From NCBI GenBank assembly GCA_902805475.1, contig CADCSX010000008.1, positions 1,612,001 to 1,676,000 of the forward strand: 64,000 nucleotides of DNA. Direction: 5' to 3'. The translations under genes and the position numbers were made by a program. The DNA comes from Entonaema liquescens. Lineage: Eukaryota; Ascomycota; Sordariomycetes; Xylariales; Xylariaceae. This document shows, piece after piece, positions 1 to 11,569 of the stretch (positions within the stretch are counted from its first letter, which is position 1; each line of letters begins with the position of its first letter). The notes under the pieces were generated by a model, which was given only the letters and a program-made list of their open reading frames with translations, was not told the DNA's origin and made no database searches.

Positions 1-638
1 TATCACGCGGGATATTTTCAATGACATTACGGACGGACGGTTTTGATATTTCTGTTGCTGTTGCTACTCTTTCCCTTGGGATACAGGCTAAGAAAGAGTG
101 TTAAATGCATAAACAGGATTTTGCATGTTGCACACCAGGAGTATTGGTAATGGATAATATGCTTTCAGCGTCAGGGCGTTTGGCGTAGAGGTTCCTTGGA
201 CGAGCAGATGGATTTTATGATTATTTTTGCTGGCGAAGATAGCAGTAGGATTACGTCGGGGCAATGAAGTAGAAGACTTAAGGCTGTATTACTTATGTAT
301 CGTGTCGCGCCGTGTTTGACGTGAAATCTTGTCTATGTTTTAGGTGCTCATTTATATATAGCGTGATATCTTGGAAGGGCGAATAGCGAGGCAGTTAGAG
401 ATCTAGGCGTTGCGCTGTATAGGATACACATTAGGCGAATATATGTATAAGAAGTGTGTACAAAGTGTAACAATAACTACAAGAATTTCTACCCTATGAA
501 TTTCAAGTTACTACTGATAGGATTTCCTGAGGATTAAATTCATTCCCCAACTTTCGTCATATTTAAATAACTCACTCCCAAAACAAATAGCGTATCAATA
601 TCCCCTCCCCAAAGAAAACATAGCCCGGATATCGCGCA
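1..638. other. Intergenic, 3' side of sugar transporter
   Basis: I see no gene here. The stretch is AT-rich with many short stops in all frames. It lies downstream of the transporter that ends at 639 on the minus strand, so it should hold that gene's 3' UTR and poly(A) site. Confidence 0.5.
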
Positions 639-3600
639 TTATCTGTGTGCCGAATTATTCGAATCTTCCGAGATTCTAGCCGTGTAATCCGGCACCATGA
701 GCTCAGACGGCCGCCGAAGGGAAGACGGAGAAACATTCTCCTCGCCGGGATACCCCCCGGCGGAACCCGACGCGAAGCCGTTCCAGCCACCGCCCATTGG
801 TATACCCGCGCTCCCCCGCTGTCCCTCAGCCATCTCCGCGTCGTCGCCGCGAGGAGAACCCAAACCCATCTGAGTCCGCGGGCCGTTCCATATCAAGTCG
901 AGGTAGAGGGAGGGCTTATCCTCGGCGCGGCGCAGGACGTAGCGGCGGAAGAACCACGGCAGGTATTTGGTGACCTGGTGGTGGACGAAGTCGCGCTTAC
1001 GAACCGCGAAAACCAGGTCGAGGTCTTCTAGCGAGCGACGCTTTGTCTCTTCGACGAAAAGGAAGACGAGTACGAAGGCGAGCAGGTTGAGGCCCGCGAA
1101 CAGGCCCAGAGAGCCGCCGTCTTTCAGCCTAGCATAGATGCTGTGTTTAATGGTAAGTGAAACTACTTGGTGATCTTAGAAAGCCTAGTTCTTAGGCTTG
1201 GAGAGAACGCACCGAGGGAAGAACATCTGAATTAATCCGGCAAAAAAGAGATTGATCATGATTGCGAACGCGCATCCCTAGGTCGAAATTTAGTAACTAT
1301 CAAAGCTAATGATAGTCCAATCGTACTACGTACAGCTTCACGATGGGATAATGGGAAGCTATTACAGAGTTAGCGCATATCTACTCTCTCATTAGGCACG
1401 GTATACCAACCTCTCGGAAGCAAGCGTGAAGGGAATCGGACCTAAATAAGCATTGGATTTTAACAGAAGCAGTTGAATGTTGGGATAACATACCCATTCC
1501 AGGAGAATATACTGCCGCAAACACTATCGAACGTTATTACTTAGGTACCGACACATCAGTTTGGAGTGTTCTTTGCTTACAGAATACGAAGAGAGCAATC
1601 AGTGCAACCCTGGTATTCTGATCGTAAGTAGAGGTAGACAGAGCAGCAGCCATCATAAGCAGGCACATAACAGGCAATGTTATCACAAGCCACTTGCGTC
1701 TACCTAGCGTGTCTATAGTCCTGATCGCCGGGAGACCGAAGACGAAGTTGACTGCCCCTGGGAAATGAGTTAGATTATAAATCAATACGGTCATTAATAA
1801 ATTGTTGTGAAGCGTACCGATCCCGAGACTGTAGAACATAGGCCTCTGAGGGTCGTTACCATCCCCCAATACTCCGGTAAATAGAGTACCTAGTATGATT
1901 GATTAACTACCCAATATAGGAGCTATCTTGTGGTATATGCGTATATTAGTTACCTGAGTAGAACGCTAAGATATTAACTATTTCCATACATTAGTGATAT
2001 AAAGCTTTATAAGTACTAGATAGTAATATCAAAAGATCTGGAACAAAGGCTGTATATTGGATTGGTTTGCTTACTCCCACACAATTGTTGAGCCAGGGCG
2101 ACTATAGAGCTACTAATTAGGGCATTTCTTAATCTCCTATGGGAGAAAAGCTCTTTATATTGAGACGCGTAGCTCTTAAGGTGGGCGACGAACCCCCGAG
2201 GAATGTCGTCGCCTACCTGATTATCTAAATTAGGATCATCCGAGTATTCTTCGAGCTGGACAGACTTGTAGACAAGATAGGTATCCCGGAGAGCTTGTAA
2301 CTATTAAAGAGTTATGTTAGCGACCTATCTCATACCTAAAATGGCCAGTGACACTTACCTTTGTTTTTCGGAGTTTTAGTAGGACATCATACGCCTTTTG
2401 TGGATCATAGCTGGAGGTTCTCTGTCGCATATAATATCGGGGGCTTTCCGGACAGAACCAAAGGCCAATCATGAGGAAGATACTTGGAACGAATGGTGCG
2501 CCCAGTATCAAACTGAGTGATGTCCCTGGATCTTTTGCGGTGCTGAAAATAAGGTTGAACGCGAAGCCAATCATTATTCCGAAAGCAACCCTATATTATG
2601 ATTAGTTTATATGACCCCATGGTGTTGAAGTCAATCCTCATTTTACCATAGTTGCCACGCAAGGATGAAACTCCCTCGCCAGAAACCAACCGCAGTCTCC
2701 GCGGCAAGGATCGGTGTACTGCAGGCTTTAACTCCCATGCCTAGGTATTCAAAGAGAGACATTAGCTTGGTATTGTCGAGCATGTCTTCGATACGAGTCG
2801 AAACCCAAACGCACACATCGGCGATTCACCTACCAATCCCATTTATGATACGGACAGCCAGTAATTCCTGCCAGGTTGAACACCATGTAGAGCCGAGAGA
2901 GCTGGCGAATATGAGGAAAGCGGCAACAGCCATAGCGCCCCGTCGGCCAACTCGATCGTTAAGGGGTAAGGACAGCCAGCAACCCAATAGAGCAGCAAAG
3001 AAGAATGGTGAGGCGTTAGTTGCCCCAAGTCTCAAGTCATCATTCCGGTGGCTATTATCTCCGTCAGCAGCGGCAGTAGTATTCATATTCATTGAGGACA
3101 CGCCAGGAAGTCCAAACTCGGCCGCGTAGAGCGAAGCTCCGTTGATTGAGGATTGGACAAATCCTTGGAGGAAAGCAGCTAGCGATACGGTGAGGATTAC
3201 GGTGAACATCCTTCGTTCTGAGAAGAGAGCGTCCTTCTCCGCGATTAACGCCGCCTTCTCTTCAGTGCTAAGCTGGACGGGTAGATGGAAACCAGCTCTG
3301 GGATCCTCAGACCGGGCGACTTCGTCATATGAACGAGCATTCTGGGCCACACGAGCCGCCCGGAGTAGATCGCTTCGATCGACTGCCGGCAAACAATTCC
3401 TCCAGAACGTATTGACATCGTTTTCGAGCTCCTCATTGGTCAAGTAAGCTAGGCCACGTTAATTAGGTACGTAATATACATTTCGAAGCACAACCGCCGT
3501 ACCTAATGGGTTCTCAATGATTCCTTGCCTATTTTTGCGTCTTCGATCCACCTGCGCATGGTATTGATCTTGATCTTTCCCCGTGGGACTGATAGTCATA

Positions 3601-3695
3601 TCTGGCTCCATACTATTATCGTGTCTTGATGGAGACACCGTGGAGGCTAAGACAGATAGTGAATAGCTAGGAGGAGAGGTACAGTTGTCTGCCAT
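639..3695 (-). CDS. MFS sugar transporter (SP family), 13 exons
   Basis: Probable proton-coupled hexose-type carrier of the major facilitator superfamily, plasma membrane, about 761 aa. The model has 13 exons: 3695-3503, 3448-2834, 2740-2647, 2590-2359, 2300-2075, 1977-1954, 1889-1818, 1757-1581, 1523-1494, 1441-1411, 1358-1334, 1277-1213 and 1140-639. Every junction is GT-AG, phases agree and the reading frame stays open throughout. Visible family marks are ENPLAYLTNEEL before the membrane part, DRVGRRGA after TM2, PESPRYYMRQR before the central loop, DTLGRRKW in the second half, and VEETKRRSLEDLDLVF at the end of TM12. The N-tail (about 140 residues) and C-tail (about 130) are long for the family. 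Four exons are only 24-31 nt. ATG at 3695 was chosen; an in-frame ATG at 3737 is possible. The substrate cannot be read from sequence. Confidence 0.88.
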
Positions 3696-4821
3696 AAGAC
3701 CAAATCCTAGTACTAACTGAGTAATAGAATTCACCACAGACTAAAACCTGTTGAGGAGAATGATGCAAGCCAGAGAATAGTCCGGGATATGCGTTTCTTT
3801 AGTGAAGCATTCTCGGTGAGAAAGTACACGGAGCCTCGTGCGTGTGTGTGACGGTCGCCGGTGAGCGCTATCATTTTCCACTTATGACATAACACATGCG
3901 TATGTAGGCACAGCTTGATTGGAGAGCTATCCGCGATTCGTTGCACTAGCTGCAGAGTGGCTGTTCGTCCTACATGAAGAAGCAAAATATCGCTGCTATT
4001 GTATATGCTAAGCCCTCGAAGGATCAGATCTGTGCCGTGATAATAGGGGTGTATATGTAGGCCTACCAAGTGCTATCCCGTGCATAGTCTCTAGTTTCCA
4101 AGTTCTACTACAACGGAGCAAACCTAGCCGGCTAACGACAGTTTCGGTGCCGCGTAAGACCCAGAATTGGCATTTCTGCACGTTGATCCTATAGCTGGAT
4201 ATGATATCAGCCAATCAAGACCATGGAAAGAAGCCTTATAGATAATTGGTACTACCTCGTAATACGGCTCCTACAGCCCATAACCGGTCTGAAAGCCCGG
4301 TTGGCATAGTACTATTTGTGGTGGCTGAAGTGAGCATAAGGAGGGAAAGGGGGGGCAAGCAATAACCTCTTAGCCAGGCTTAGCTCTCCCCCATAAGTAA
4401 ACTCATCCCATGGGGAATAAGCGGGAAGCCATGAGTACAAACCTGGTCTATTCCAAATCGACTAAAGAGGCAATGTGGCAGATGATGCACTCCCAGCCCA
4501 GTTAACAGCTAGGCTTAGCTCTGTATATCGGTTAATGTAGCCACCTAGGCAGAGATTAATAAGGGGAGGGAGGCATGTAGAACCCCCGGATTCCGTACCA
4601 CCTAACACCCTGATATTTCCCTAGACTTCATTTATAGTAGTCTAGCTTGTTCGCTTCTTCAATAGCCTACATAACCCTAACAGGTGTACTTAACCTTGTC
4701 GTAGCGACAAATTATCGCTAGGTCGTGAAATTGGATTCGAAGATTTGGGAGAGCACATCCACGCCAGTTGGTAGAATGCCATCGGCCGCCAAGTTAACCG
4801 GTTTCTTAGCAAGTTACTGAC
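3696..4821. promoter_or_regulatory. Divergent intergenic region between sugar transporter and ankyrin gene
   Basis: The region separates the minus-strand transporter from the plus-strand PigL_N/ankyrin gene, so it should carry both promoters and 5' leaders. I see no convincing gene. Short reading frames at 3731-4214 have no family resemblance and no exon structure I could build. Confidence 0.4.
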
Positions 4822-7106
4822 ATGGAAGGGTTCTCCTTCGCTGCGGGGGTAATACAGGTCGCCGCATTTGCAGGTAGCCTGGTCAAGAGCCTCAGTCGCT
4901 TCGTCGTGAAGACGATAAATATTCATGATTCAATCCAGGAGGTGCATGATGAGATATTTGCTCTACAAGGGGCTTTAGGCGACATACAAAAGGTTCTCCA
5001 AAAAAGACCACGACAGTTGCCATTCGAACGCGATCATCATGCCAATATCCACCAAATTATACAGTCTTGCCGGAAGTCATTGGAAACCCTATGGCACGAG
5101 CTTCCTGAGCTTAAAGATAGATCAGGACCTATCGAACGGATACGGCGGACCCTCGAGCATTCGTTGAAGGAAGAGAGAGTGGCGGAGGTCATGCGTCATA
5201 TCCGTTCATATAAAACTGTTCTTCAACTGAGTCTCACAACGATCTCATTAGGTGCTTTATGGGAGACAGCTAGCTCGCAAAACCAAATCCAGATGGAGAT
5301 TCGTAAATTAACCGATGCCATTCGACGATCCCCTCACCTATTCGCTGGCCATAGAAGAGGCAGACTGTCAGTCTGTACCCACAGCTCTCACTCGGATATA
5401 GAGAAACGGGACGGGAGCACAGATGAAAGCGACGTGGAACTAGTTATCAGTAATTGGCGCAAGACCGCTGACGATGTAGCCACAGCAGTTACTCTCACTG
5501 AAATGGATAGGATGTCCATCGACACGCACCGTACCCAAAACTCGTCTATAAGTGTCGACACGTTGCCTTTATATCAAGAAGACGCATTTGACCCAGAACC
5601 AGGTTATAAGAACGGGCAAAGTAGCGAAATCCTTGATTTTCAGCTGAAGGCCAATCGGAATGTCGTTCGAAACTTATTACGAGGTGGCATCTTCGTGGTG
5701 GCAGCCACCTATCAACAGCGAGGCATTGACCTTATGAAACAACTCTTAGAAGCCCAGGACTCATATACGGGAGACGACGCCTCGAACGGAAGCCTCATGG
5801 ATATGAGGGAAGAGTTAGCAGATATATTTTCGCAATGCGATAGCATTGAATCCCAAACTGAAGCTAAGACCGCATTGGAACAGTTGCTCTCCGAAGTAGT
5901 CAAGCCGGAGGAAAGCCAGGTCGACAACAACCGACGAGCGAGATTATACCATAAGCTCGGTGATATCTATTTCAAAAGAGGTAACCTCGGGAAAGCGAGA
6001 ACGTTTTTAAACCGCGCCCTCGATGGTCGAATTCAAATACACCCCAGACCGCAAGAACTCGTCGTGGAAACAGCAGAACTATTGGTCCAGGTATTACAGC
6101 AGCTACAGATACATGACGAGGCTCGCGGTCTCCGTGATTGGATCCGGCAGGAACTTCAACATGAAACCGTACCCTCTCCATCTTCGATGCAGGCAGCGCC
6201 GAATGATCCGAATATGAACGGTCTAACGTACGCTTACCAATGGTGCAAAGACCAGGGCAGTAAGTACTCTTGATTATCCGTCATCCATTTAATTCTTACT
6301 CCCAAGAGAAATCATGTTTGCGGGATCTCATAACGTCGCATATTATCACAACTAATAGGATAGTAGTTGCTGACTTTCGTTCTCTAGTGAATGTAGATAG
6401 CGCAGCTTTTAGCTTCGATTACTGTGACCCGGTATCCGGAATGACACCGATGCATAAAGCGATCCATGAGGAGAATATCGAGGTGCTACAGCATATGATG
6501 TCAAATGTAGCACATGTAGAACAACGCGACGCGTCGGGGTCGACGCTACTTCACGTAGCAGCTTTGGTGCGTCAGCGCGACATATGTACGATACTCCTTC
6601 AAGAGCGACAGGCAAACCCGGACGTAGTAGATCATAGCGATATGACACCTCTTCACAAATGTCAAACGAAGAAGGGAGGCGTACAGGTAGCCGAGATACT
6701 ATTCCGGAGGTGTCCAGACCTTATCGACCGCGTGGATGTGATGGGAAAGACGGCTCTCTATATGGCATGCGAAAAAGGCAACGGGAAGATGGTGAAATAT
6801 TTATTGTCGCAAGCTCGAGCTAATCCGGATATCCACGGGCCTGGGAGGCGCACGCCACTTATCGTAGCTATCGACTTAGCAGCTCAGGACTCCCAGAAGA
6901 TACATGTTGTAGAGCATCTACTGAATTACGGTGCAGACCCAACCATAGCGGATGCAGACGGCCGAACCGCCTTCATGGCCGCGAGGAACGCAGGGTTGGC
7001 CGCCAGTGAGATTAGGCGCATGCTGAGTTCAGTTCTACCTAGAAGAGCGAGTATTGTCACGACTTCCACAAGTACCTCGAGCAGGAGAAATACAAGCTTG
7101 TACTAG
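4822..7106 (+). CDS. PigL_N-domain protein with TPR-like and ankyrin repeats
   Basis: Predicted cytosolic protein of 718 aa in two exons, 4822-6259 and 6388-7106, joined by a 128-nt GT-AG intron with matching phase (A|TG). Residues 1 to about 160 have the helical N-terminal domain found on many fungal STAND/NLR-like and ankyrin proteins (PigL_N type; it opens MEGFSFAAGVIQVAAFAGSL). Residues about 340-430 look like TPR helices (RLYHKLGDIYFKRGNLGKA). The second exon encodes about five ankyrin units, for example GMTPMHKAIHEENIEVLQHM, GSTLLHVAALVRQRDICTIL and GKTALYMACEKGNGKMVKYL. I see no P-loop, NACHT or NB-ARC segment between the domains. In related fungal proteins this N-domain is thought to signal or oligomerise after ligand sensing; a role in non-self recognition is inference. 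The Ser/Thr-rich C-terminus follows the last repeat. Confidence 0.82.
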
Positions 7107-7549
7107 CAGCGCGATGTACGGTCTGCTCGAGTTGACGTTATCTCGATAAACCTAAGCTCGATCAGCAGCGACATATAGTCGGTTCTCGACCAGATCCGGA
7201 CTTTGCGTATTGACTTTCGTTTTCATTTTGTCAATCTGTTATACCCCATTGCTCCCTTTATGATCTTGAACCAGCAGGCGTATCTTATTCTGACTCTTAT
7301 GATTTATACCGCTTTTCATGTACGATAATAAGTAGCCTAACGCTAGATGGCATATACCATCACTTCAACACAAACGAAGTATTCTACTCGATGACAGATA
7401 ATACTTACTTGACATTTGACTCCGATTAGGAAGAGCATGGTCATAATTTTGGCTGGCTTCCGGGTTTGACTTGAAGAACGTGCCGTGATTAAAAGTCGTA
7501 GGGTCTCGTTTACTACTAAACCGTCGTCCCTCGGGTTTTCTTACTTTTA
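7107..7549. other. Convergent intergenic region
   Basis: Lies between the 3' ends of the ankyrin gene (+) and the IMPACT-family gene (-). It should hold both terminators. No coding exon recognised. Confidence 0.4.
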
Positions 7550-9344
7550 TCATTCCTTTCGCCGCAACGCCAAGATGTTGGCAAGCTTCAAATGCCCTTT
7601 TGCCCCCCAACCAGAAGGGCCGCTTTCAACATCAGGTCGTACGGCCACGTACCAACCCCATGCACGCCTATCAAGCTCGCTGGTCCCAAGATGTTCTGCC
7701 CAGCTATCAAATAAAAGTCTTAAGGCACCAAGCAGCCTTGAAACATTTTCTTCTTTCTCCTGGTTTAACGCCCTAGCTGTCTTCCGTTTCGTTGTACTTT
7801 TACCTATTTGACTAGCTCGCGTAAGAATTTGAGAAGTAGACGACTCTACTTTATGATCTGTTGAAACTTCTAGGTCAGTCGCTTCACCACCATCGTCGAG
7901 ATTGTCTATTCTGGAGGCGAAGCTCTTGAGAAGATATGCCTTTGCAGCTTCTGGCCTATGGATGGGCATTCCCACCACGCCCGCCTCATAAGATCGGCTG
8001 GATGCCGAGCCAGCGGCGTCAGATTTATTTTCGCAGCCTCGAGGTCCAACCCCACACAGCCTCACCACCTAGGGCAGCTTGTTCTCCCGTAACTCGGAGG
8101 CGTTCTGCCAGTGCATCTTTCAGGCAATTCCGTATTATCCTCCACCGATCAGGCCCAAGCATGATTCCACCGTACCAACGAGTCATTACCACAAGCGTAT
8201 TAATAGTGTTTGTTTCTCGCAAGTTTTTTAGCAGAAAATCACCGCATCCGCTTTCACCATCATCGAACGAATCTTCTCTAACTGTAGTTGCTCCGAACAA
8301 ATTCGTCGGTACTTGAACACGATATGCCCAGGCATTATGCGTCGCACTCTGTAGAGATGGTACTGCTGCAAACAGTGATTGCATCGTCGATTGGCGTTGG
8401 GACTGTCCCGTAATTTGCGTTGCGCGAACCATAAAGGTTGATCCTTTCAGGGTAATGGGTTGACTAGCCGACCAAGCGTTCAACGTGGGACCAATAGGTG
8501 ACCCCGATGATGCATCTTGGTCAACGCCAGTTTCCGCTGCGCCTGTTGGAGTGTCCTTATTGCCCATTATGGGGTTTCCAGGATTGGTGCGGTCATTTAT
8601 CTTTTCATCCCCTTTCCACTCATAACCACCTCTTTTTAACACTGTAACTTCACGACCCATCACCTTCACCCTAGGCTGGCCATGCCCCCAACCCTGATCA
8701 TCGGCACTGGGACCCTTTTCTATACCGATCGATACCGCTTTACTCCTGGAATTGGCGCTCACAACCGCTTGTGCTAGGCTCAGCCGACTCGAAGGGGGTT
8801 GCTCGGGCATGGTGTATCGCAATAGTTCTACGGCAAACGCAAGGACAAGCGGGGCCCGGTTTGTCAAAAGTACGGTATCTGCAATTATCTTCTCATCCGT
8901 CTCTACAGGCAAAGTAAATGATGCTTCAAATTCATGCGGCTCAACAGGCTCCGGTCCATCGACGTAGCTGGCGTCGTCTGACTGCCTAGAACGTTTGGAA
9001 TCATTTTCAAGGCTAGGACCGGCACGTTTAGTCGTTGACGATGGGGTTGGATTCTTCAGTCGGGCTTTGCAAGCATTGTGGAGGGATCGGGCAGCTTTGG
9101 TATCTTTTATAGCGGCTGTGACATCGGAAAGGGGACACTCAGCTATCTGTTGAATGCTGCACTAGTTATTTACACATTAACTATCTAGAAAATGCCACAT
9201 TTCCAACTTTCAGTCATTTGGTACATACCTACGGAGGTTTTTGGCTTGGAGCTCTTTAATTCGGCCCAGAGCGTCTTTCATAGGAACTCTCATACCAATA
9301 GTCATAAGCCGAATGAGCTCTTGAAGGTCTTGTTGTGATGCCAT
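7550..9344 (-). CDS. IMPACT/UPF0029 family protein (YDL177C-like), apparent frameshifts
   Basis: Exon 1 is 9344-9229 and exon 2 is 9156-7550; the junction gives NLRS|IQQIAEC in phase. The N-terminus (MASQQDLQELIRLMTIGMRV and the following 50 residues) looks like a helix-hairpin-helix. The centre carries the IMPACT_N core: THNAWAYRVQ, EDSFDDGESGCGDFLL and TRWYGGIMLGPDRWRIIRNC. This architecture, without an RWD domain, resembles yeast YDL177C more than YIH1; the function is poorly known (YIH1/IMPACT modulate Gcn2). The frame breaks after GGEAVWG. Adding one base at the four-base C run 8050-8053 and one at the T run 8028-8031 (plus-strand letters) restores a continuous 574-aa frame through LDLEAAKNKSDAAG into VVGMPIHRPEAAKAYLLKSF. 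A 58-nt intron would also restore the frame, but its donor is weak and it would delete LDLEAA. Confidence 0.72.
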
Positions 9345-10117
9345 CTTCGCAATCAATTTCGATCCGGTATAAACACAATCAGAAAGCAAAAACTCGTATG
9401 AACATTGAATTTGCAAAGGTCAATGAACAACGCTCAAGATTAATGAACAAGAATCAATTTAGAAGGACGCGTCGAAGATTGACGGAAAGCGCGTCAAGCT
9501 CCAATCGCGACCAATCTGGGGATAGGGGATCGTAGCTGCATTGCGTCAGCATGGTCGAAGCTTTCTTTAAAGCTCTCCTTCCATGGATGTAGTGTAATAT
9601 GCCTACCCTGTACATACGTAAGCACGGAACTTTGATGTATCTCACACCCCGCAATTTAGATGGAGAAACCCTGCAGTGGCAAAAGGTGGGTCATTCGGCA
9701 CAGTGTACAAGAAACGGGTTAAAAATATGTACATGTATCTAAGTACCAAATATCGATTCTCCAAAATATCGGATCATCAAACCACAAAAAATTCCGTGTA
9801 AAGAGTTCAAGACCATTTGATCACTACAAGACCCCCTTTTCACCAGATCTACATTGTTACTGGCGTCACCGGCTCCATATCGGCCGAATATCATTGCCAT
9901 TGATACCACAACTGCCCCGTTCCTGAATTCAGGAACATTGGCCCGGAGCAGCAGTTTTGGTTAGGAGGGGCATAAGTCCTTGCGGTCATCGGCCTCCCGT
10001 AGGATGGATCGGTAGCCTATTGCGTATCTGCCGCTTTTCATTCCCTTGCCTCATCATTGGTATACCTCGTTAAGGCAATACCCTCACCTGGGAGACGGGA
10101 CCAACGGCAGGGTAGCC
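9345..10117. promoter_or_regulatory. Divergent intergenic region (IMPACT gene / OMS1-like gene)
   Basis: Holds the promoters of two divergent genes. In-frame codons exist upstream of 10118 (an ATG at 10046), but I treat them as leader. No other gene seen. Confidence 0.4.
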
Positions 10118-11569
10118 ATGATGCGGCCTATATACACGCATAACCTCACTAGGAGGAGTATGGTGCGTAACTGTAGAATAAGGGGGAATAGCTTCAGATG
10201 GATTGATGGAAGTTGCAGACGATATGCTACGTCTAAGACGCCGCCACCACCGCCGCGGCAAGGCCAGCAAAGGGTAGCTCCAAAGCCACTGCCTTTTCAG
10301 CCAACTAAGCCAAAGCCAATATCGGAACCAGAAACCCTTCCCGAACGTATATCCAAACTTAGGTCTCTTCCTTCTTCACCATCTTCATCGTCATCCTCTA
10401 AGGGATATGAAGACAAGAGGAGGCCACTCTCGGAATTAGTGCGTGACCACTGGTTCCCACTCTTTGGTGCCGGCGCCGCGGTGATGTGTGTGGGCTTCTT
10501 CACTGCGTCGCTGGTATATTACTGGAGAACACAGGCTGCCGAGCACTGGACACCCGGGCAAGAGCCCGAGACACCTACCGGCCGGCCAACCATACAATCT
10601 CCCCGGGAGTTCGATCAACACCTCGACAAATCCGAGTGGCGCTTCGGCATTACCAAACTACGACGGCAAATCGGCTCCGAGCTAGCCCGCGGGCACGTGC
10701 TCGAGGTCGCCGTGGGCGCCGGCCGCAACTTCGATTACTATGACTGGAGCGTAGTGACCGCAGGCCTAGAGTCTACCGACGACAAGGAGAAGTCGAGCTG
10801 GTTTGGCTGGTCCGGAAAGGGGGAAGCGGAGAAGGCTGCACCCCAACCCCAGAGTGAAAATGCCCTACTTAGCTTCACCGGTCTGGACATCTCACCACCC
10901 ATGCTGGATCTCGCATTAACACGGATCCGACAAGTCGTGCCGTTCATGGCCGATAAAATCCCCAAAAGACCAATATTCTCCCAACTCGCCTCCAAGACGG
11001 CAGCAGACGGCAGCGAAGAAGGCATCTCGCTAGCCAGCGCCCGTCTCCGCCTCCTCAAAGCCGACGCGCAGGCATCCCTCCCTCCACCCCCTCCTTCATC
11101 TCCCCGCCCCGAAAAATACGACACGGTAATCCAGACCTTCGGGCTCTGCAGTGTGCGCGACCCAGTCCTACTTCTCTCCAACATGGCAGCCGTCGTCAAG
11201 CCCGAGACGGGCCGCATCATCCTTCTGGAGCACGGGCGCAGCTGGTACGAGCTCGTGAACGGGCTGCTGGACCGCAGCGCCCGCCAGCACTTCGAGCGCT
11301 TCGGGTGCTGGTGGAACCGGGACGTGGAGCTCGTGGTGCGCGCCGCCGAGCGCGCCGTCCCGGGCCTCGAGGTCGTCCGTCTCGAGCGCCCCGGCTGGGT
11401 CACCCTCGGCACCCACGTCCTCGTCGAGATGCGCGTGCGCGAGCACCCCGATACTCCCCCACCATCACCCTTGGATACCAACGAAGAGCCGCAAGACGAC
11501 GCAAAGACGGCGACGAGTTGGTGGTCGTCCTTGGTCTCTATTAATACCAAGCCCAAGAAAGATAATTAA
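10118..11569 (+). CDS. OMS1-like mitochondrial inner-membrane methyltransferase
   Basis: Single-exon gene, 483 aa from ATG at 10118. That start gives an Arg-rich, acid-free N-terminus (MRPIYTHNLTRRSMVRN) typical of a mitochondrial presequence; an ATG at 10046 would add 24 residues. A Pro/Ser-rich linker is followed by one membrane segment at about residues 110-135 (FGAGAAVMCVGFFTASLVYY). A class I SAM-dependent methyltransferase follows, with motif I LEVAVGAGRNFDYYD near residue 194, LDISPPMLDLA as motif II and TVIQTFGLCSVRDPV as motif IV. Low-complexity stretches split motifs I and II. Yeast Oms1 has the same layout and was found as a multicopy suppressor of oxa1 mutants; its methyl acceptor is not known to me. 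The C-terminal third is very GC-rich. Confidence 0.85.
   Translation: MMRPIYTHNLTRRSMVRNCRIRGNSFRWIDGSCRRYATSKTPPPPPRQGQQRVAPKPLPFQPTKPKPISEPETLPERISKLRSLPSSPSSSSSSKGYEDKRRPLSELVRDHWFPLFGAGAAVMCVGFFTASLVYYWRTQAAEHWTPGQEPETPTGRPTIQSPREFDQHLDKSEWRFGITKLRRQIGSELARGHVLEVAVGAGRNFDYYDWSVVTAGLESTDDKEKSSWFGWSGKGEAEKAAPQPQSENALLSFTGLDISPPMLDLALTRIRQVVPFMADKIPKRPIFSQLASKTAADGSEEGISLASARLRLLKADAQASLPPPPPSSPRPEKYDTVIQTFGLCSVRDPVLLLSNMAAVVKPETGRIILLEHGRSWYELVNGLLDRSARQHFERFGCWWNRDVELVVRAAERAVPGLEVVRLERPGWVTLGTHVLVEMRVREHPDTPPPSPLDTNEEPQDDAKTATSWWSSLVSINTKPKKDN

Noticed and set aside
645..1031. 128-codon plus-strand frame
   Set aside because: It is the reverse of the last exon of the sugar transporter, whose minus-strand translation gives clear transporter motifs.
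639..3695. The sugar transporter as a pseudogene split into fragments
   Set aside because: The apparent fragments join at consensus GT-AG sites with consistent phase over all 12 introns, giving one intact protein.
10738..11556. A 272-codon antisense frame over the methyltransferase gene
   Set aside because: Same cause: GC-rich coding sequence with few stops on the opposite strand; Ser/Arg-rich and featureless.
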